From: Paenibacillus_AB hodogayensis
Lineage (GTDB): Bacteria; Bacillota; Bacilli; Paenibacillales; NBRC-103111
NCBI RefSeq assembly: GCF_039536325.1
Contig: NZ_BAAAYO010000013.1
Span: 310,001-374,000, forward strand
DNA: 64,000 bases
Reading direction: 5' to 3'
Position 1 is the stretch's first letter, and every line of letters starts with the position of its first letter. Both the position numbers and the translations under genes were made by a program. The notes under the pieces are model-generated. The model was not told the DNA's origin, searched no databases, and was given only the letters and a program-made list of their open reading frames with translations. Positions 1-9,167 of the stretch are shown piece after piece.

Positions 1-1925
1 TGGAGCGAATCGATTGGGCATGGGCCGACAACAATTGTTGGAAGAATTGTTTGTACTGCTCGAGCGTGTAACATTGGTTCAATTGTTCGTAAACCTTTTT
101 GGGATTTTCGTACCCGGCGACCGACAAATTTTGGGCATAGATGACCTTGACGGCCTTCTCCACGATTTGCCGGCCGAGCGCCCGCACCTGCTGTGCAGGC
201 GCATTCGCTTTTTCCAGCTGCTCCATGAGCCGGTTCACGAGCGGAATGCAGATCGTATCGTTGCCCACATTCAGGTTCGTGGCCAGCTCCTGCTCTTGAG
301 CAAGGGTAGGAATCAGAGGAAGCGGTGTCGGCGTCATTTCGGTAAACACTTGAATATGCTCGCCAAGCGTTCGTTGATTCACGAGCTCGGCAACATGGTC
401 GTACGTCTCGGCGAACTGCGAAGCATCCTTGCGCATCGGACTAACACCGATTGTAAAATAAAAATACAACGTCTCCGGAAGAAGCCGGGCCGTCAGCGGT
501 TCGATCACTTCATCCGCCAACAGCGGTCGCTCCGGCTGCTCGAAAAGAACGGTCAGGATACGGTCCTGTTCAATCTGGAAGGTAAGCGAATCCGGATAGT
601 TTGCCGAGAAATGAAGCTGGATCATCTCCTTGATCAGCGCATAGGCGCGATGGGGTTCGATCGCGATATCCGCCTGCGATTGTTCATTAAGAACAAGGTG
701 CAGCAAAATGAGCCGATATGGCTTGTCGGAATCGATCGCCATTCGAATGTTGGCAACATCGGCGGAAATCATTTTCAGCCGGCTGATGTACGCGTAGTGC
801 TGCAGCAGCGAATTTTTGGCGTCCAAATCGCGATGAATATGGCGGTGCGATTGGAACAAGTCTTGCACTTTATGGAACAGCACGTTAAACTCCTTGATCC
901 GGCTCTGTCTCGGAGCCGGCCGACTGCCGAGTTCTTCAATAGCCTGTACAAGTCCTCTGAGCGGGTTCTGGAACCTTCTGGCCACCAGAAAAGAGAGCGT
1001 GAGGCTGAGCAATAGCGAAATGATCACGATCATCACGAAGATGAAGTTCAGCCGTTTGATCGGCTCCGTAATGTGGCGGATCGGAATCATGTCCACATAC
1101 AAATAGCCCGATTCCTTCGCCCGCTTGTATAGGTACAGGGAATCGCCGAGTACCATAGATCCTTGGCCGGTCAATTCGCTAAACTTGGAATCGCTTTCAT
1201 CTGAACGATCGCCCGCGGCAAATACAAGCCGGCCTTGCGGATCGAAAATGGAAAACCATTCGTTTTCGACAGGCTGATGAAATTCTGCATACATCGAGCT
1301 GGCGTCCAGCAAAGCGATAAATGCAAACTGATTGTCGTATTCTTTTTTGGCCAACACCGGCATCAGGTTGCCGAGGGACGTTTGGCCGAATGCCGTTTGC
1401 TCTCGAAAAGGCTCCCCGGCATAGATATGAAAGCTTTGCCGCTTATCCATTTCCTCATTCCAAAAAGCAGGCTGATAGGTCGAACTGACGTACAATTTGG
1501 AAAACATCGTACGCGGATCGCGGGTACCGTTCTTGTCAATGAGCAGATCCTTGTCCCGGAAATAATAGATGATGTTGTTGATATACAGGATCGGATTGTT
1601 TAACGCGCTTTGCAGGTCGGACTGAACTTGGCGAAACATTTCGTAGTTGACGGGACGATTGCGGCTTTCGGCGAGCGTTTGCGTGTCCGAACGAAATATA
1701 TAGTTCATGAGATAAATTTTGAGTTGCTGAAAATGCTTTTCATAATGCGTTACGGTCGCATTCAAATTCAAGCTGGTGTTTCGGATCAGCTCGGTCCGTG
1801 CGTTTTGGTGGAAATACATATAGGTCAGCAAATTGAACGACATCAGCAAAGCGATTATGCCGATGAAGCTGGCGGACAATGCGAAGAAAAGCGATGTATT
1901 GTAACTGGCTTTGACTCGGTTCACT
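1..1925 (-). CDS. Membrane-bound AraC-type regulator, C-terminus outside the window
   Basis: The leftward reading frame codes for about 640 residues and is still open at base 1. It starts with a membrane helix (about residues 8-32), has an extracellular sensor-like region, a second helix near residues 285-310 (IVIISLLLSLTLSFLVARRF), and then a cytoplasmic linker with PIKRL and related segments. This order matches the large YtdP/YesS-like regulators, in which an AraC helix-turn-helix would follow. That domain would lie beyond base 1, so the DNA-binding part is inferred, not seen. The GTG at 1925 is preferred because AAAGGA lies 9 bases upstream; an ATG at 1934 is in frame but abuts that site. 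It is divergent from the importer genes that follow and is probably their regulator. Confidence 0.75.
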
Positions 1926-2030
1926 CCGACCATTCCTTTTTTTGGATTCAGTATACCATCCGTTATTCCGCGGCAACAAACACCTGATTTCAAGATTCTT
2001 GACTCCCGTTTCACTTCTTGCCCATTTTTA

Positions 2031-2045
2031 ATGAAAACGCAATCA
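2031..2045 (+). promoter_or_regulatory. cre site (CcpA box) upstream of the sugar importer
   Basis: ATGAAAACGCAATCA fits the consensus WTGNAANCGNWNNCW at every fixed position. It lies in the divergent gap between the membrane regulator and the importer operon, 186 bases before the first permease start. Catabolite repression of the importer is inferred. The same gap holds an inverted GTTCCG...CGGAAC pair near 2071-2110 that could be an operator. Confidence 0.55.
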
Positions 2046-2230
2046 AAATCAATGTTCCAAAGAAAACATCGTGTTCCGCTCGCGTTCATTTTGTTACGAT
2101 ACATTCGGAACGAGCGTTTACCACAATTGGAGCGGAAGACATACAAGAAGAACTGGCGGAAGAAGGGGGGAGCAAATCTTAGTTCATCATGATGGAACAG
2201 GCGCATCTATAGAGTTGGAGGAATAGCGGA

Positions 2231-3172
2231 ATGGAAATCGACAGCCGACTACACCTTGCGGCAGGCAAACAATCGTTTGGCCGAAAATGGGGACGAAGCA
2301 AATATTTGCTTCTGCTGTTTTTGCCCACGTTGGTGTACTACATCATGTTTAAGTACATCCCCATGTTCGGGGTGCTCGTCTCGTTTAAAGATTATAACTT
2401 GTTTAAAGGCGTTTGGGAAAGCGACTGGGTCGGTCTCAAGTATTACCGCATGTTTTTCGAAAGCCCCGACTTCTTCAAGCTGCTGCGCAATACGTTCGTG
2501 CTCGGTATATACCGGCTCGTTTTCGGATTCCCGGCACCGATCATCCTGGCACTGCTTCTGAACGAGGTGAGGCATATGGTGGTCAAACGATTCGTCCAGT
2601 CGGTCAGCTACTTGCCTCACTTCATATCCAATGTGGTCGTCGTCAGCATGATGGTGCTGTTTTTGTCGCCCTCAAGCGGGATCGTCAATCGTGTTATGGA
2701 GTGGACCGGCATGGAGCCTGTGAACTTTATGGCCCGTGAAGATCTGTTCCGTGGCATTTATGTGTTGTCGGACATTTGGCAGCATGTCGGATGGGAGACG
2801 ATCATTTATTTGGCTGCGCTTACAGCGATCGATCCGCAGCTGTACGAAGCGGCCAAAATCGATGGCGCAGACCGGTGGAAGCAACTGATCCACGTCACAC
2901 TGCCGGGCATGCTGCCGGCCATCATCATCCTCTTGATTTTGAATGTCGGGAGCGTCCTGGAGATCGGGTTCGAGAAGGTGTTCCTGATGCTCAATCCGGC
3001 GATTTACGGGACAGCGGATATTCTCAGCACCTATGTATACCGCACCGGGCTCGGCAGAGGCAACTACAGCTACGCGACGGCCATCGACCTATTCACGAGC
3101 GTAGTCAACCTGATCTTCATTATGGCCGCGAATTGGATCAGCCGTAAAACGAGCGAAACAAGTTTATGGTAG
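2231..3172 (+). CDS. Sugar ABC transporter permease, LplB type
   Basis: A 313-residue inner-membrane protein with about six hydrophobic helices. The cytoplasmic EAA loop is clear near residues 205-225 (YEAAKIDGADRW, then LPGM), the site that docks the ATPase in MalF-type permeases. The N-terminus (KYLLLLFLPTLVYYIMFKYIPMFG) is typical of the LplB/YtcP branch of CUT1 importers. GGAGG lies 8 bases before the ATG. It is first in a three-gene operon with a second permease 19 bases later and a binding protein. No ATPase gene is present, as is usual for this group, which shares an MsmX-like ATPase encoded elsewhere. The substrate is probably an oligosaccharide but cannot be told from sequence. Confidence 0.9.
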   Translation: MEIDSRLHLAAGKQSFGRKWGRSKYLLLLFLPTLVYYIMFKYIPMFGVLVSFKDYNLFKGVWESDWVGLKYYRMFFESPDFFKLLRNTFVLGIYRLVFGFPAPIILALLLNEVRHMVVKRFVQSVSYLPHFISNVVVVSMMVLFLSPSSGIVNRVMEWTGMEPVNFMAREDLFRGIYVLSDIWQHVGWETIIYLAALTAIDPQLYEAAKIDGADRWKQLIHVTLPGMLPAIIILLILNVGSVLEIGFEKVFLMLNPAIYGTADILSTYVYRTGLGRGNYSYATAIDLFTSVVNLIFIMAANWISRKTSETSLW

Positions 3173-3191
3173 AAGGGAAGAGGCGCATTTC

Positions 3192-4058
3192 ATGAAGGCT
3201 CAAGTGACCGGCTTCGACATCATCCTGTACATCGTCCTGTCCGGAATCGTCGTAGTCACCTTGTATCCGTTCGTTTATATGATCGCCGTATCGCTTAGCA
3301 GCGACGTTCATGTCCTGAAGGGAGATGTGTTTTTATGGCCCAAGGGACTTAATTTCAGAGTGTACAGCGTCGTGCTGCAAGACCCGCTCATCATGCGGTC
3401 GTATGCGAACACGATTATGTATACGGTGCTTGGAACGACGATATCGTTATTTGTGACGGCCGCCGGAGCGTACGCCATTTCCAAAAAAGACTTGCTGTTT
3501 TATCGCGGATTTATCATGATGATCGTCATCACGATGTTTTTCAGCGGCGGCATGATCCCGACCTTTCTCGTCGTCAAAAGCTACGGGCTCGTCGATACGA
3601 TTTGGGGGATGGTTCTCCCGACCGCGATAAGCACCTGGAACTTGATCGTGATGCGAACGTTTTTTGCCGGGTTTCCGAAGGAAATCGAGGAGTCTGGCAA
3701 AATGGACGGGCTGACCGACATCGGGGTGTTTTTCCGGCTCGCTCTCCCGTTGTCCAAAGCGATCCTGGCCACGATCGGCCTGTTTTACGCCGTCGGCATC
3801 TGGAACAACTTTTTTTCCGCTATGCTGTATTTGCGCACCAGCGAGCTGTTCCCGCTGCAGGTGGTGCTGCGCAATATCGTGCTCCAGGGGGCAAGCAATT
3901 CGAGCGAAGCGACGAATATCGGCGGAGATACGCTGCTGATCGACGAGTCGCTGAAATTCGCCACCATCATCGTCTCTACATTGCCAATCTTGATGGTCTA
4001 CCCGTTCCTGCAAAAATATTTCGCCAAAGGCGCGATGATCGGGTCGATCAAAGGCTGA
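3192..4058 (+). CDS. Sugar ABC transporter permease, YtcP type
   Basis: A 288-residue permease of the MalG-like family with about six membrane helices. The EAA loop reads IEESGKMDGLTDIG near residues 165-178, followed by LPLSK. The C-terminus ends KYFAKGAMIGSIKG, as in YtcP relatives. It partners with the preceding permease to form the heterodimeric channel of a CUT1 importer. The ribosome site is AAGAGG, 8 bases before the ATG. The gene follows the first permease by 19 bases and precedes the binding protein by 33, so one transcript is likely. Confidence 0.9.
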   Translation: MKAQVTGFDIILYIVLSGIVVVTLYPFVYMIAVSLSSDVHVLKGDVFLWPKGLNFRVYSVVLQDPLIMRSYANTIMYTVLGTTISLFVTAAGAYAISKKDLLFYRGFIMMIVITMFFSGGMIPTFLVVKSYGLVDTIWGMVLPTAISTWNLIVMRTFFAGFPKEIEESGKMDGLTDIGVFFRLALPLSKAILATIGLFYAVGIWNNFFSAMLYLRTSELFPLQVVLRNIVLQGASNSSEATNIGGDTLLIDESLKFATIIVSTLPILMVYPFLQKYFAKGAMIGSIKG

Positions 4059-4091
4059 CCTATTTGTTGATAAAAGGGAGGGGCATTACAA

Positions 4092-5633
4092 ATGAAAAAG
4101 CTCGTTATAACGACGCTTGTATGCGCGATGGGCATGGCGACCGTCGCCGCTTGTTCCGGGGGAGTCAAAGATCAGCCGTCATCGCCGTCCGATTCGACCG
4201 ACAATGCATCGGCGAACAAAACATTAACGTTCCTGAACTACAGCAATCCGAGCTGGCCGTATTCGAAAGATTGGCCCATATGGAATTTTTTGAAGAAAGA
4301 AACCGGCATTAGTTTGGACATCCAAACTCCGTCGGGCGGGAAGCTCGAGGAAGCCCTCAGTCTGGCGATCGCCTCCGGCACGCTGCCGGATTTGCTATGG
4401 ACGCAAAACAAATCGTTGGCCAATAAATACGGGCAGCAAGGGGCGCTCGCCAACGTGCTCGATTATGTAGATGAGATGCCAAACTTTAAAAAGTGGCTGG
4501 ACCAGCATCCGGCGGTCGCGCAAAGGACCATCGCCTCCGACGGCAAAATGTACACGCTGCCGAACCAGGGGATCGGCGAAACGAACCGGATGATCTGGAT
4601 GTACCGGGAAGATATTTTCAAAAAACACGGACTCAAACAGCCGGCTACGTGGGATGAGCTGTATGCAACGCTCAAGCAGCTAAAGGAGCTTTATCCGAAC
4701 AGCTATCCGTTAACGTTCCGGTACGGGCTGAACTATTTACAAAATTTGGGTGCTTCCTTTAATACCGTCGCTACGCTTGGCACCGATCCGAGCGTTTACT
4801 ACGATACGAGTTCAAAGCAATGGAAGTATGGCCCGACGGAAGACAACTTTAAAAAGATGATCGAGTATTTGAACCGATTTTATAAAGAAAAGCTGCTGCC
4901 TCCGGATTTCCTGACCGTCGACACGAAGATTTGGCAGGACATGATGTCTACAAATCGTGCATTCGTTACGCTGGACTACATCGGACGAATCGACTTTTTT
5001 AACTCGGCGTTGCGCAAGGAGAATCCGGAATTCAACCTGTTGTTCATGACGCCGCCGGCCGGCTGGTCGGGAGGACCGCAAAAAAATGCGTTTACCCAAA
5101 CGGCGGAGGAAGGGTTCATGATTTCCTCCAAAACGAAAAACAAGAAAGAAGTAGCCAAATTTCTCGATTTCTTTTACACCGAAAAAGGCCGGACGCTCGT
5201 AAGCTGGGGCGTCGAGGGGGAAACCTACAAAGTGGAAAACGGCAAAAAGGCGTTCATCGGCGACGTGAAAGACGTTTCCGATCTCCGCAAAAAGACCGGC
5301 TTGTCCACGGACGGCACTTACATCTGGTTCGATTACGACGCGCACATTTCGCTCGCTTCTCCCGAGCTGAAACAGGCTTATGAACTGGCGCCAAAATACG
5401 ATTCCGAACAACAGCCGAAACCAGCGTTCACCTCCGCGGAAATCGAGACGTTGAGCACGATCGGGGATGCGCTCGTCAAAAGCCGGGACGAAAACTTGTC
5501 CAAATTTATTATAGGCGAAAGAAGCTTGTCCGAATGGGACAAATACGCCGAGGAACAAAATAAACTGGGCATCGACAAAATAGTCGCGATTTATAAAACG
5601 GCCTTTGAACGTATGCAAAAAGCGGCAAAATAA
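4092..5633 (+). CDS. Sugar-binding lipoprotein, LplA type
   Basis: A 513-residue extracellular solute-binding protein. It has a lipoprotein signal peptide with the lipobox VAAC at Cys21 and a Ser/Asp-rich linker. The mature fold begins at TLTFLNYSNPSWPYSKDW. The family-1 binding-protein segment FLKKETGISLD and an SGTLPDLLW motif are visible. It should sit on the outer face of the membrane and hand its ligand to the two permeases upstream. AAGGGAGG lies 11 bases before the ATG. The length fits the long LplA branch of about 500 residues. Confidence 0.9.
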   Translation: MKKLVITTLVCAMGMATVAACSGGVKDQPSSPSDSTDNASANKTLTFLNYSNPSWPYSKDWPIWNFLKKETGISLDIQTPSGGKLEEALSLAIASGTLPDLLWTQNKSLANKYGQQGALANVLDYVDEMPNFKKWLDQHPAVAQRTIASDGKMYTLPNQGIGETNRMIWMYREDIFKKHGLKQPATWDELYATLKQLKELYPNSYPLTFRYGLNYLQNLGASFNTVATLGTDPSVYYDTSSKQWKYGPTEDNFKKMIEYLNRFYKEKLLPPDFLTVDTKIWQDMMSTNRAFVTLDYIGRIDFFNSALRKENPEFNLLFMTPPAGWSGGPQKNAFTQTAEEGFMISSKTKNKKEVAKFLDFFYTEKGRTLVSWGVEGETYKVENGKKAFIGDVKDVSDLRKKTGLSTDGTYIWFDYDAHISLASPELKQAYELAPKYDSEQQPKPAFTSAEIETLSTIGDALVKSRDENLSKFIIGERSLSEWDKYAEEQNKLGIDKIVAIYKTAFERMQKAAK

Positions 5634-5658
5634 CAATCTTCATCAACATGCAAATACG

Positions 5659-5702
5659 AAGCACCCGGCCGGGTATCGCGTTGAGATCCGGAACGGGTGC
5701 TT
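5659..5702 (+). terminator. Possible terminator after the importer operon
   Basis: AAGCACCCG and CGGGTGCTT form a 9-bp inverted repeat around a 26-base loop, 25 bases after the binding-protein stop. There is no clear T run, so it could be an mRNA-stabilising hairpin rather than a terminator. Confidence 0.4.
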
Positions 5703-5868
5703 GCTGTTAACGCTGGGACGATTCAAAATTTGTTGATCTCGCTTTGTTCAACACACCCTGTTTAGTGACACTGTAACGAACCTTAAACTAGGTATACGCA
5801 TAGGATGAAAATAAATTATTATGAGGCTTTATGGCTCAAATCAAACCCTCGATAAGGAGTGAAATCAT

Positions 5869-6153
5869 ATGGCATTTATGCCAGTTCCGGGGTATCAAGG
5901 ACTACCTACTCAACTCTCCCCTCCCCCCTCCTACGTCCCGCCAAAACCTGCTGTATCTTATATCATTGACTGCGTATATCAATATACCTATGTTTGGTTA
6001 TGGAACGGGGAAAGCTTCTGGTATTACCCAATTAGCGTTGAGCAAGGTCGAGTCTCAGGTTATCGATGGAATGGTTTTATCTGGACGTATTATGGATTTG
6101 ATCCGAGATTAATCAGTGCTGTTTCGTGTCCTCCAATTCCTACTCTATACTAA
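5869..6153 (+). CDS. Small Pro/Tyr/Trp-rich protein of unknown function
   Basis: A 94-residue ORF with AAGGAG 9 bases before its ATG, which favours it over the overlapping frame from 5831. The N-terminus is Pro/Gly-rich (PVPGYQGLPTQ, PPPSYVPPKP). The C-terminal part is rich in aromatic residues and carries RVSGYRWNGFIWTYYGFDPR. I recall a family of short Bacillus/Paenibacillus proteins with a similar VSGYRW...YFGID tail, often annotated loosely as transporter; that resemblance is from memory and untested. There are no clear membrane helices. It stands alone between the importer operon and a leftward AraC gene. Confidence 0.6.
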   Translation: MAFMPVPGYQGLPTQLSPPPSYVPPKPAVSYIIDCVYQYTYVWLWNGESFWYYPISVEQGRVSGYRWNGFIWTYYGFDPRLISAVSCPPIPTLY

Positions 6154-6216
6154 TATATTAAGAAGATTTGCGAATTACTGGAGTGACGGGGTACAGCCGT
6201 CCGTCCTCCTTCTTTC

Positions 6217-7104
6217 TTACGGTTTCAGGCGCTTGCGCAGCATGCCGGGGGTGTCGAGCTTGCGGCTCTTGAACGTCTGATACAGATAGCTGACGCTGGA
6301 GAAGCCGGTGCGTTCGGCGATCTCCCCAATCGAGAGCTCGCCCTCCTTCATGAATTGGCAGGCCATCCGCACGCGGTATTGGATGAGATACTCCTGGAAC
6401 GTCAGGCCGAGCGCCTGCTTCAGGATGCGGTTCATCTGCCGCTCGCTCAGGAACAGGATGCGGGAAGCGTCGGACGCACGAATAGTTTGCCGGTACTGCG
6501 TATGGATGTAGTTCAGCACGCGGTCGACCCGCTGCTCGTTCGAGGTCATGCAGCCGCGCCCGGCATCGGGACCGGGAAGCGGCCGATGCTCGGTGACGAT
6601 CCGGACCAGGTGCACGAGGATGCCGATCAAGAGCGACTGGATTTTGTGCACGTAGCCGACCGGCTGCATGGAGTCTTCCGCCATGATGGATTCGAAATCC
6701 TGTACGATCGAGCGGGTGTCCTGGAAGACGAGCGGAAGAAAGGCGGAAAGGATCGACCGCAGCGGATTGGCCGAGGCCTCCTCGGGACGGTTGGCGGATT
6801 CAATTATTTCGCAATGGATGCAGTATTCCGCCATCGGATCGTCCGGATCGGAACGCTGGCTGTGCTTCACAAAAGGGCCCGTAATGAAAAATTGCCCTGC
6901 CTGCACGAGCAGCTCGGCGTCGTCGATCCGGATATAGCCGCGTCCGGACGGGATGATGTGAATCTCGTAATCGGTGTGGAAATGCTCGGGCGTATACCAG
7001 TCGGGATCCGGGAGAACATGAATCAGCCTGACGATGCGGATGGTCAGACTGCCTAGCATGAAATCCAAATTGACATCGCTCGAAATGGGGATGAACGAAC
7101 TCAT
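6217..7104 (-). CDS. AraC-family regulator with cupin-like sensor domain
   Basis: A 295-residue transcription regulator. The N-terminal half is a cupin-like ligand domain (HFHTDYEIHIIPSGRGYIRI, then GPFVKHSQ). The C-terminal 100 residues form the double helix-turn-helix: RASDASRILFLSERQMNRIL and SIGEIAERTGFSSVSYLYQTF. The frame is open much further upstream (to 8019), but that extension lies antisense to the oxidoreductase gene. The ATG at 7104 has GGAGG 8 bases before it and is taken as the start. It is divergent from the Gfo/Idh gene, 138 bases away, which it probably controls. Confidence 0.88.
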   Translation of the reverse strand: MSSFIPISSDVNLDFMLGSLTIRIVRLIHVLPDPDWYTPEHFHTDYEIHIIPSGRGYIRIDDAELLVQAGQFFITGPFVKHSQRSDPDDPMAEYCIHCEIIESANRPEEASANPLRSILSAFLPLVFQDTRSIVQDFESIMAEDSMQPVGYVHKIQSLLIGILVHLVRIVTEHRPLPGPDAGRGCMTSNEQRVDRVLNYIHTQYRQTIRASDASRILFLSERQMNRILKQALGLTFQEYLIQYRVRMACQFMKEGELSIGEIAERTGFSSVSYLYQTFKSRKLDTPGMLRKRLKP

Positions 7105-7242
7105 CTGGGACGCCTCCATCATGTCCGGATATCTAAAGAAGGTTGTCTCGATATAGTATATTCCATTCCGACGGAACTTTGTATACTTCAGGGGTAGCAC
7201 GAAGCACGAAATAGGACAAGCGCCCAGAAGGAGGCAACGGAC

Positions 7243-8235
7243 ATGGATAAAGTCAAATTCATCATGATCGGCGTAGGCGGTATGGGCAGGGAGCATATTC
7301 GCAGGCTGCTGCAGGTTCCGGAAGTGGAAATCGTCGCGCTCGCGGACCCGTCCGAAGCGGCGGTGGTGGATACGAGGAAGCGGTTCCCGGAGCTTGCGGA
7401 GACGGATGCGTACACGGATTACCGGGAGGCGATCGCCCAAGCCGACGCAGACGCGGCCATTATCGTGTCCCCGCACAGCTTGCACTTTGAGCAGGGGATG
7501 GCGTGTCTCGACGGCGGGCTGCACGTGCTGATGGAGAAGCCGTTCGTCGCCGGCTCGGACAATGCGGAGCGGCTGATCGCGCATGCCGAGAAACTTGGCA
7601 AACATCTGGCCGTGGCCTACCAGCGACACTTGTCCGGCCCGTACCGGTATATCCACGACGTCGTTCGCAGCGGCGGCATCGGCAAGGTCAATTTCATTTG
7701 CGCCTACCAGGCGCAGAACTGGCTCATCCCTATGAAGGGAACCTGGCGGCAAAATCCGGCGCTCTCCTGCGGCGGCCAGTTGAATGACTCCGGCAGTCAC
7801 CTGCTCGACGTCGTCCTGTGGGCGACCGGTCTGGAGCCGGAAGCGGTCACGGCGATGATCGACAACCGCGGAGCCGAGGTCGATATCGACTCGGCGGTCA
7901 CCGTCCGCTTCAAAGGCGGCGCGATCGCGACGTTCAACGTCATTGGCAGCTCCAACATCGACTGGCAAGAGGATATGTCCATTCATGGCGAAGAGGGAAC
8001 GATTCTTTATCGGAACCATAAAATTTTCGTGACGAAAAACGGCGAGCGTCGCGTCACCGAAGTAGACGAAAGCGAGTTCCCGCCGTCCGGCGATCCGAGC
8101 CGGGATTTCGCCGAGCTCGTGCTTGGCCGCGTAACCGAGGCGGCTGCGCCCGCAAGCTGCGGCTTGGCGATCGCCCGGCTGACGGAGGCTGCGTGGCAGA
8201 GCGCGGCAGAAGGCAGCCGGCTGGTCAGGCTGTAA
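7243..8235 (+). CDS. Gfo/Idh/MocA-family NAD(P)-dependent oxidoreductase
   Basis: A 330-residue dehydrogenase. The N-terminal Rossmann fold shows GVGGMGREH near residue 8 and ADPSEAA after the second strand. The family hallmark EKP is at residues 98-100, with Lys99 as the expected catalytic base. The C-terminal domain has GGQLNDSGSHLLDVVLW, containing the conserved Asp and His near the active site. Members oxidise or reduce sugars, inositols and sugar derivatives in the cytoplasm; the substrate here is unknown. GGAGG lies 8 bases before the ATG. It is a single gene divergent from an AraC regulator and ends in a strong terminator. Confidence 0.9.
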   Translation: MDKVKFIMIGVGGMGREHIRRLLQVPEVEIVALADPSEAAVVDTRKRFPELAETDAYTDYREAIAQADADAAIIVSPHSLHFEQGMACLDGGLHVLMEKPFVAGSDNAERLIAHAEKLGKHLAVAYQRHLSGPYRYIHDVVRSGGIGKVNFICAYQAQNWLIPMKGTWRQNPALSCGGQLNDSGSHLLDVVLWATGLEPEAVTAMIDNRGAEVDIDSAVTVRFKGGAIATFNVIGSSNIDWQEDMSIHGEEGTILYRNHKIFVTKNGERRVTEVDESEFPPSGDPSRDFAELVLGRVTEAAAPASCGLAIARLTEAAWQSAAEGSRLVRL

Positions 8236-8254
8236 GATGGCGCAAATGAATAGG

Positions 8255-8294
8255 AACAGCCCGACAACGGTTTTCCGTTGCGGGCTGTTTTTTA
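8255..8294 (+). terminator. Rho-independent terminator of the Gfo/Idh gene
   Basis: AACAGCCCG-ACAACGG, a TTTT loop, then CCGTTG-CGGGCTGTT followed by TTTTT. The stem is about 15 bp. It begins 20 bases after the stop codon. Confidence 0.9.
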
Positions 8295-8339
8295 TGACTG
8301 CGCGTCGACGCCGGGACGGACACTCGTCGAACTGAAATT

Positions 8340-9113
8340 TTACTTTTTCATGGTCATTTCATATAAAGCAGTTATTTCAGCTTCTGTCAGGGCGCCATCA
8401 TAAATCGCCAATCCCCCCAGATAGCCATTGTAGTCATTCCCCATCTCTCCCGAACGGTCGACGGCTCCTACCGTAAAATCGGCACCCGCCTCACCCCCGT
8501 CAAACAATCCGTCAGGGTAATGGAAGGGATTCCATTGTTCCCGCTCATCGAGACGATCGTCCAGATAGACGCGGGCATATTCGCCGTCATACGTGAAGCT
8601 GACCATGTGCCATTCGCTATCGACCGGTGTTTGACCAATCGCACTGGTCATGCAAAATGGGTAACCCGGAGTAGGTCCTCCTTCAGCCGAAACATGTCCG
8701 CAAACTTGTTTCTTGCTTTCCCATATCCGCAAATCAAGGAAGAGGCAGTACTGTCTTTGTTTCGCTGTTTCGTTCCAAATGCCGGCGACCGCTTGACAGC
8801 CTTGACTTTGTTCCGAACGCCAGCGAATCCAGGCCACGATCGTGAACGCGGCGTGTTCTCCTGAAAAATGCAAGGCTGGACATTCCGCGCGCGGAATGCG
8901 GAACCAACGGCCTGGCGACAGATCGGCTGCATAAGGTCCGAAAACGCCTTCTGCTACGGTAGGAACAGGGAGGTTTGCTTCCTGTAAGCGATAAGCGAAC
9001 TTGCCTTGCCCTTGACGTATCGTTCCGGCAGGCTCTTGAAAATCCCAAAAGCAAACTAAATTGGGGAACGTGTGTACGGCATCGGCTGCCGCCTGATAAA
9101 GAAAGTTACTCAA
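8340..9113 (-). CDS. LamG / concanavalin-like lectin-fold protein
   Basis: A 257-residue protein that is nearly all one LamG-like jelly-roll domain. Visible signatures are NLVCFWDFQEPAG at the start, FTIVAWIRWRS, SEWHMVSFTYDGEYARVYLD, and the closing NGYLGGLAIYDGALTEAEI. Such domains bind sugars or act as lectin modules of glycosidases; no catalytic module is attached. No signal peptide or membrane helix is visible, which is odd for a lectin next to a lipoprotein. The start is TTG with AGGAG 10 bases upstream. It follows the solute-binding lipoprotein gene by 54 bases and is probably co-transcribed. Confidence 0.75.
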   Translation of the reverse strand: MSNFLYQAAADAVHTFPNLVCFWDFQEPAGTIRQGQGKFAYRLQEANLPVPTVAEGVFGPYAADLSPGRWFRIPRAECPALHFSGEHAAFTIVAWIRWRSEQSQGCQAVAGIWNETAKQRQYCLFLDLRIWESKKQVCGHVSAEGGPTPGYPFCMTSAIGQTPVDSEWHMVSFTYDGEYARVYLDDRLDEREQWNPFHYPDGLFDGGEAGADFTVGAVDRSGEMGNDYNGYLGGLAIYDGALTEAEITALYEMTMKK

Positions 9114-9167
9114 TGAATCGTCACTCCTCTTGAAACCGAACGCTTCGATTGCCTCGTGCTGGTTCCA

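Noticed and set aside
14..1015. 333-residue plus-strand ORF
   Set aside because: It is antisense to the large membrane regulator, is rich in Arg/Leu/His and has no recognisable domain.
4812..5636. 274-residue minus-strand ORF
   Set aside because: Antisense shadow of the LplA-type binding protein with no ribosome site or family.
7105..8019. N-terminal extension of the AraC ORF
   Set aside because: It lies antisense to the Gfo/Idh gene; the ATG at 7104 has a good ribosome site and fits family length.
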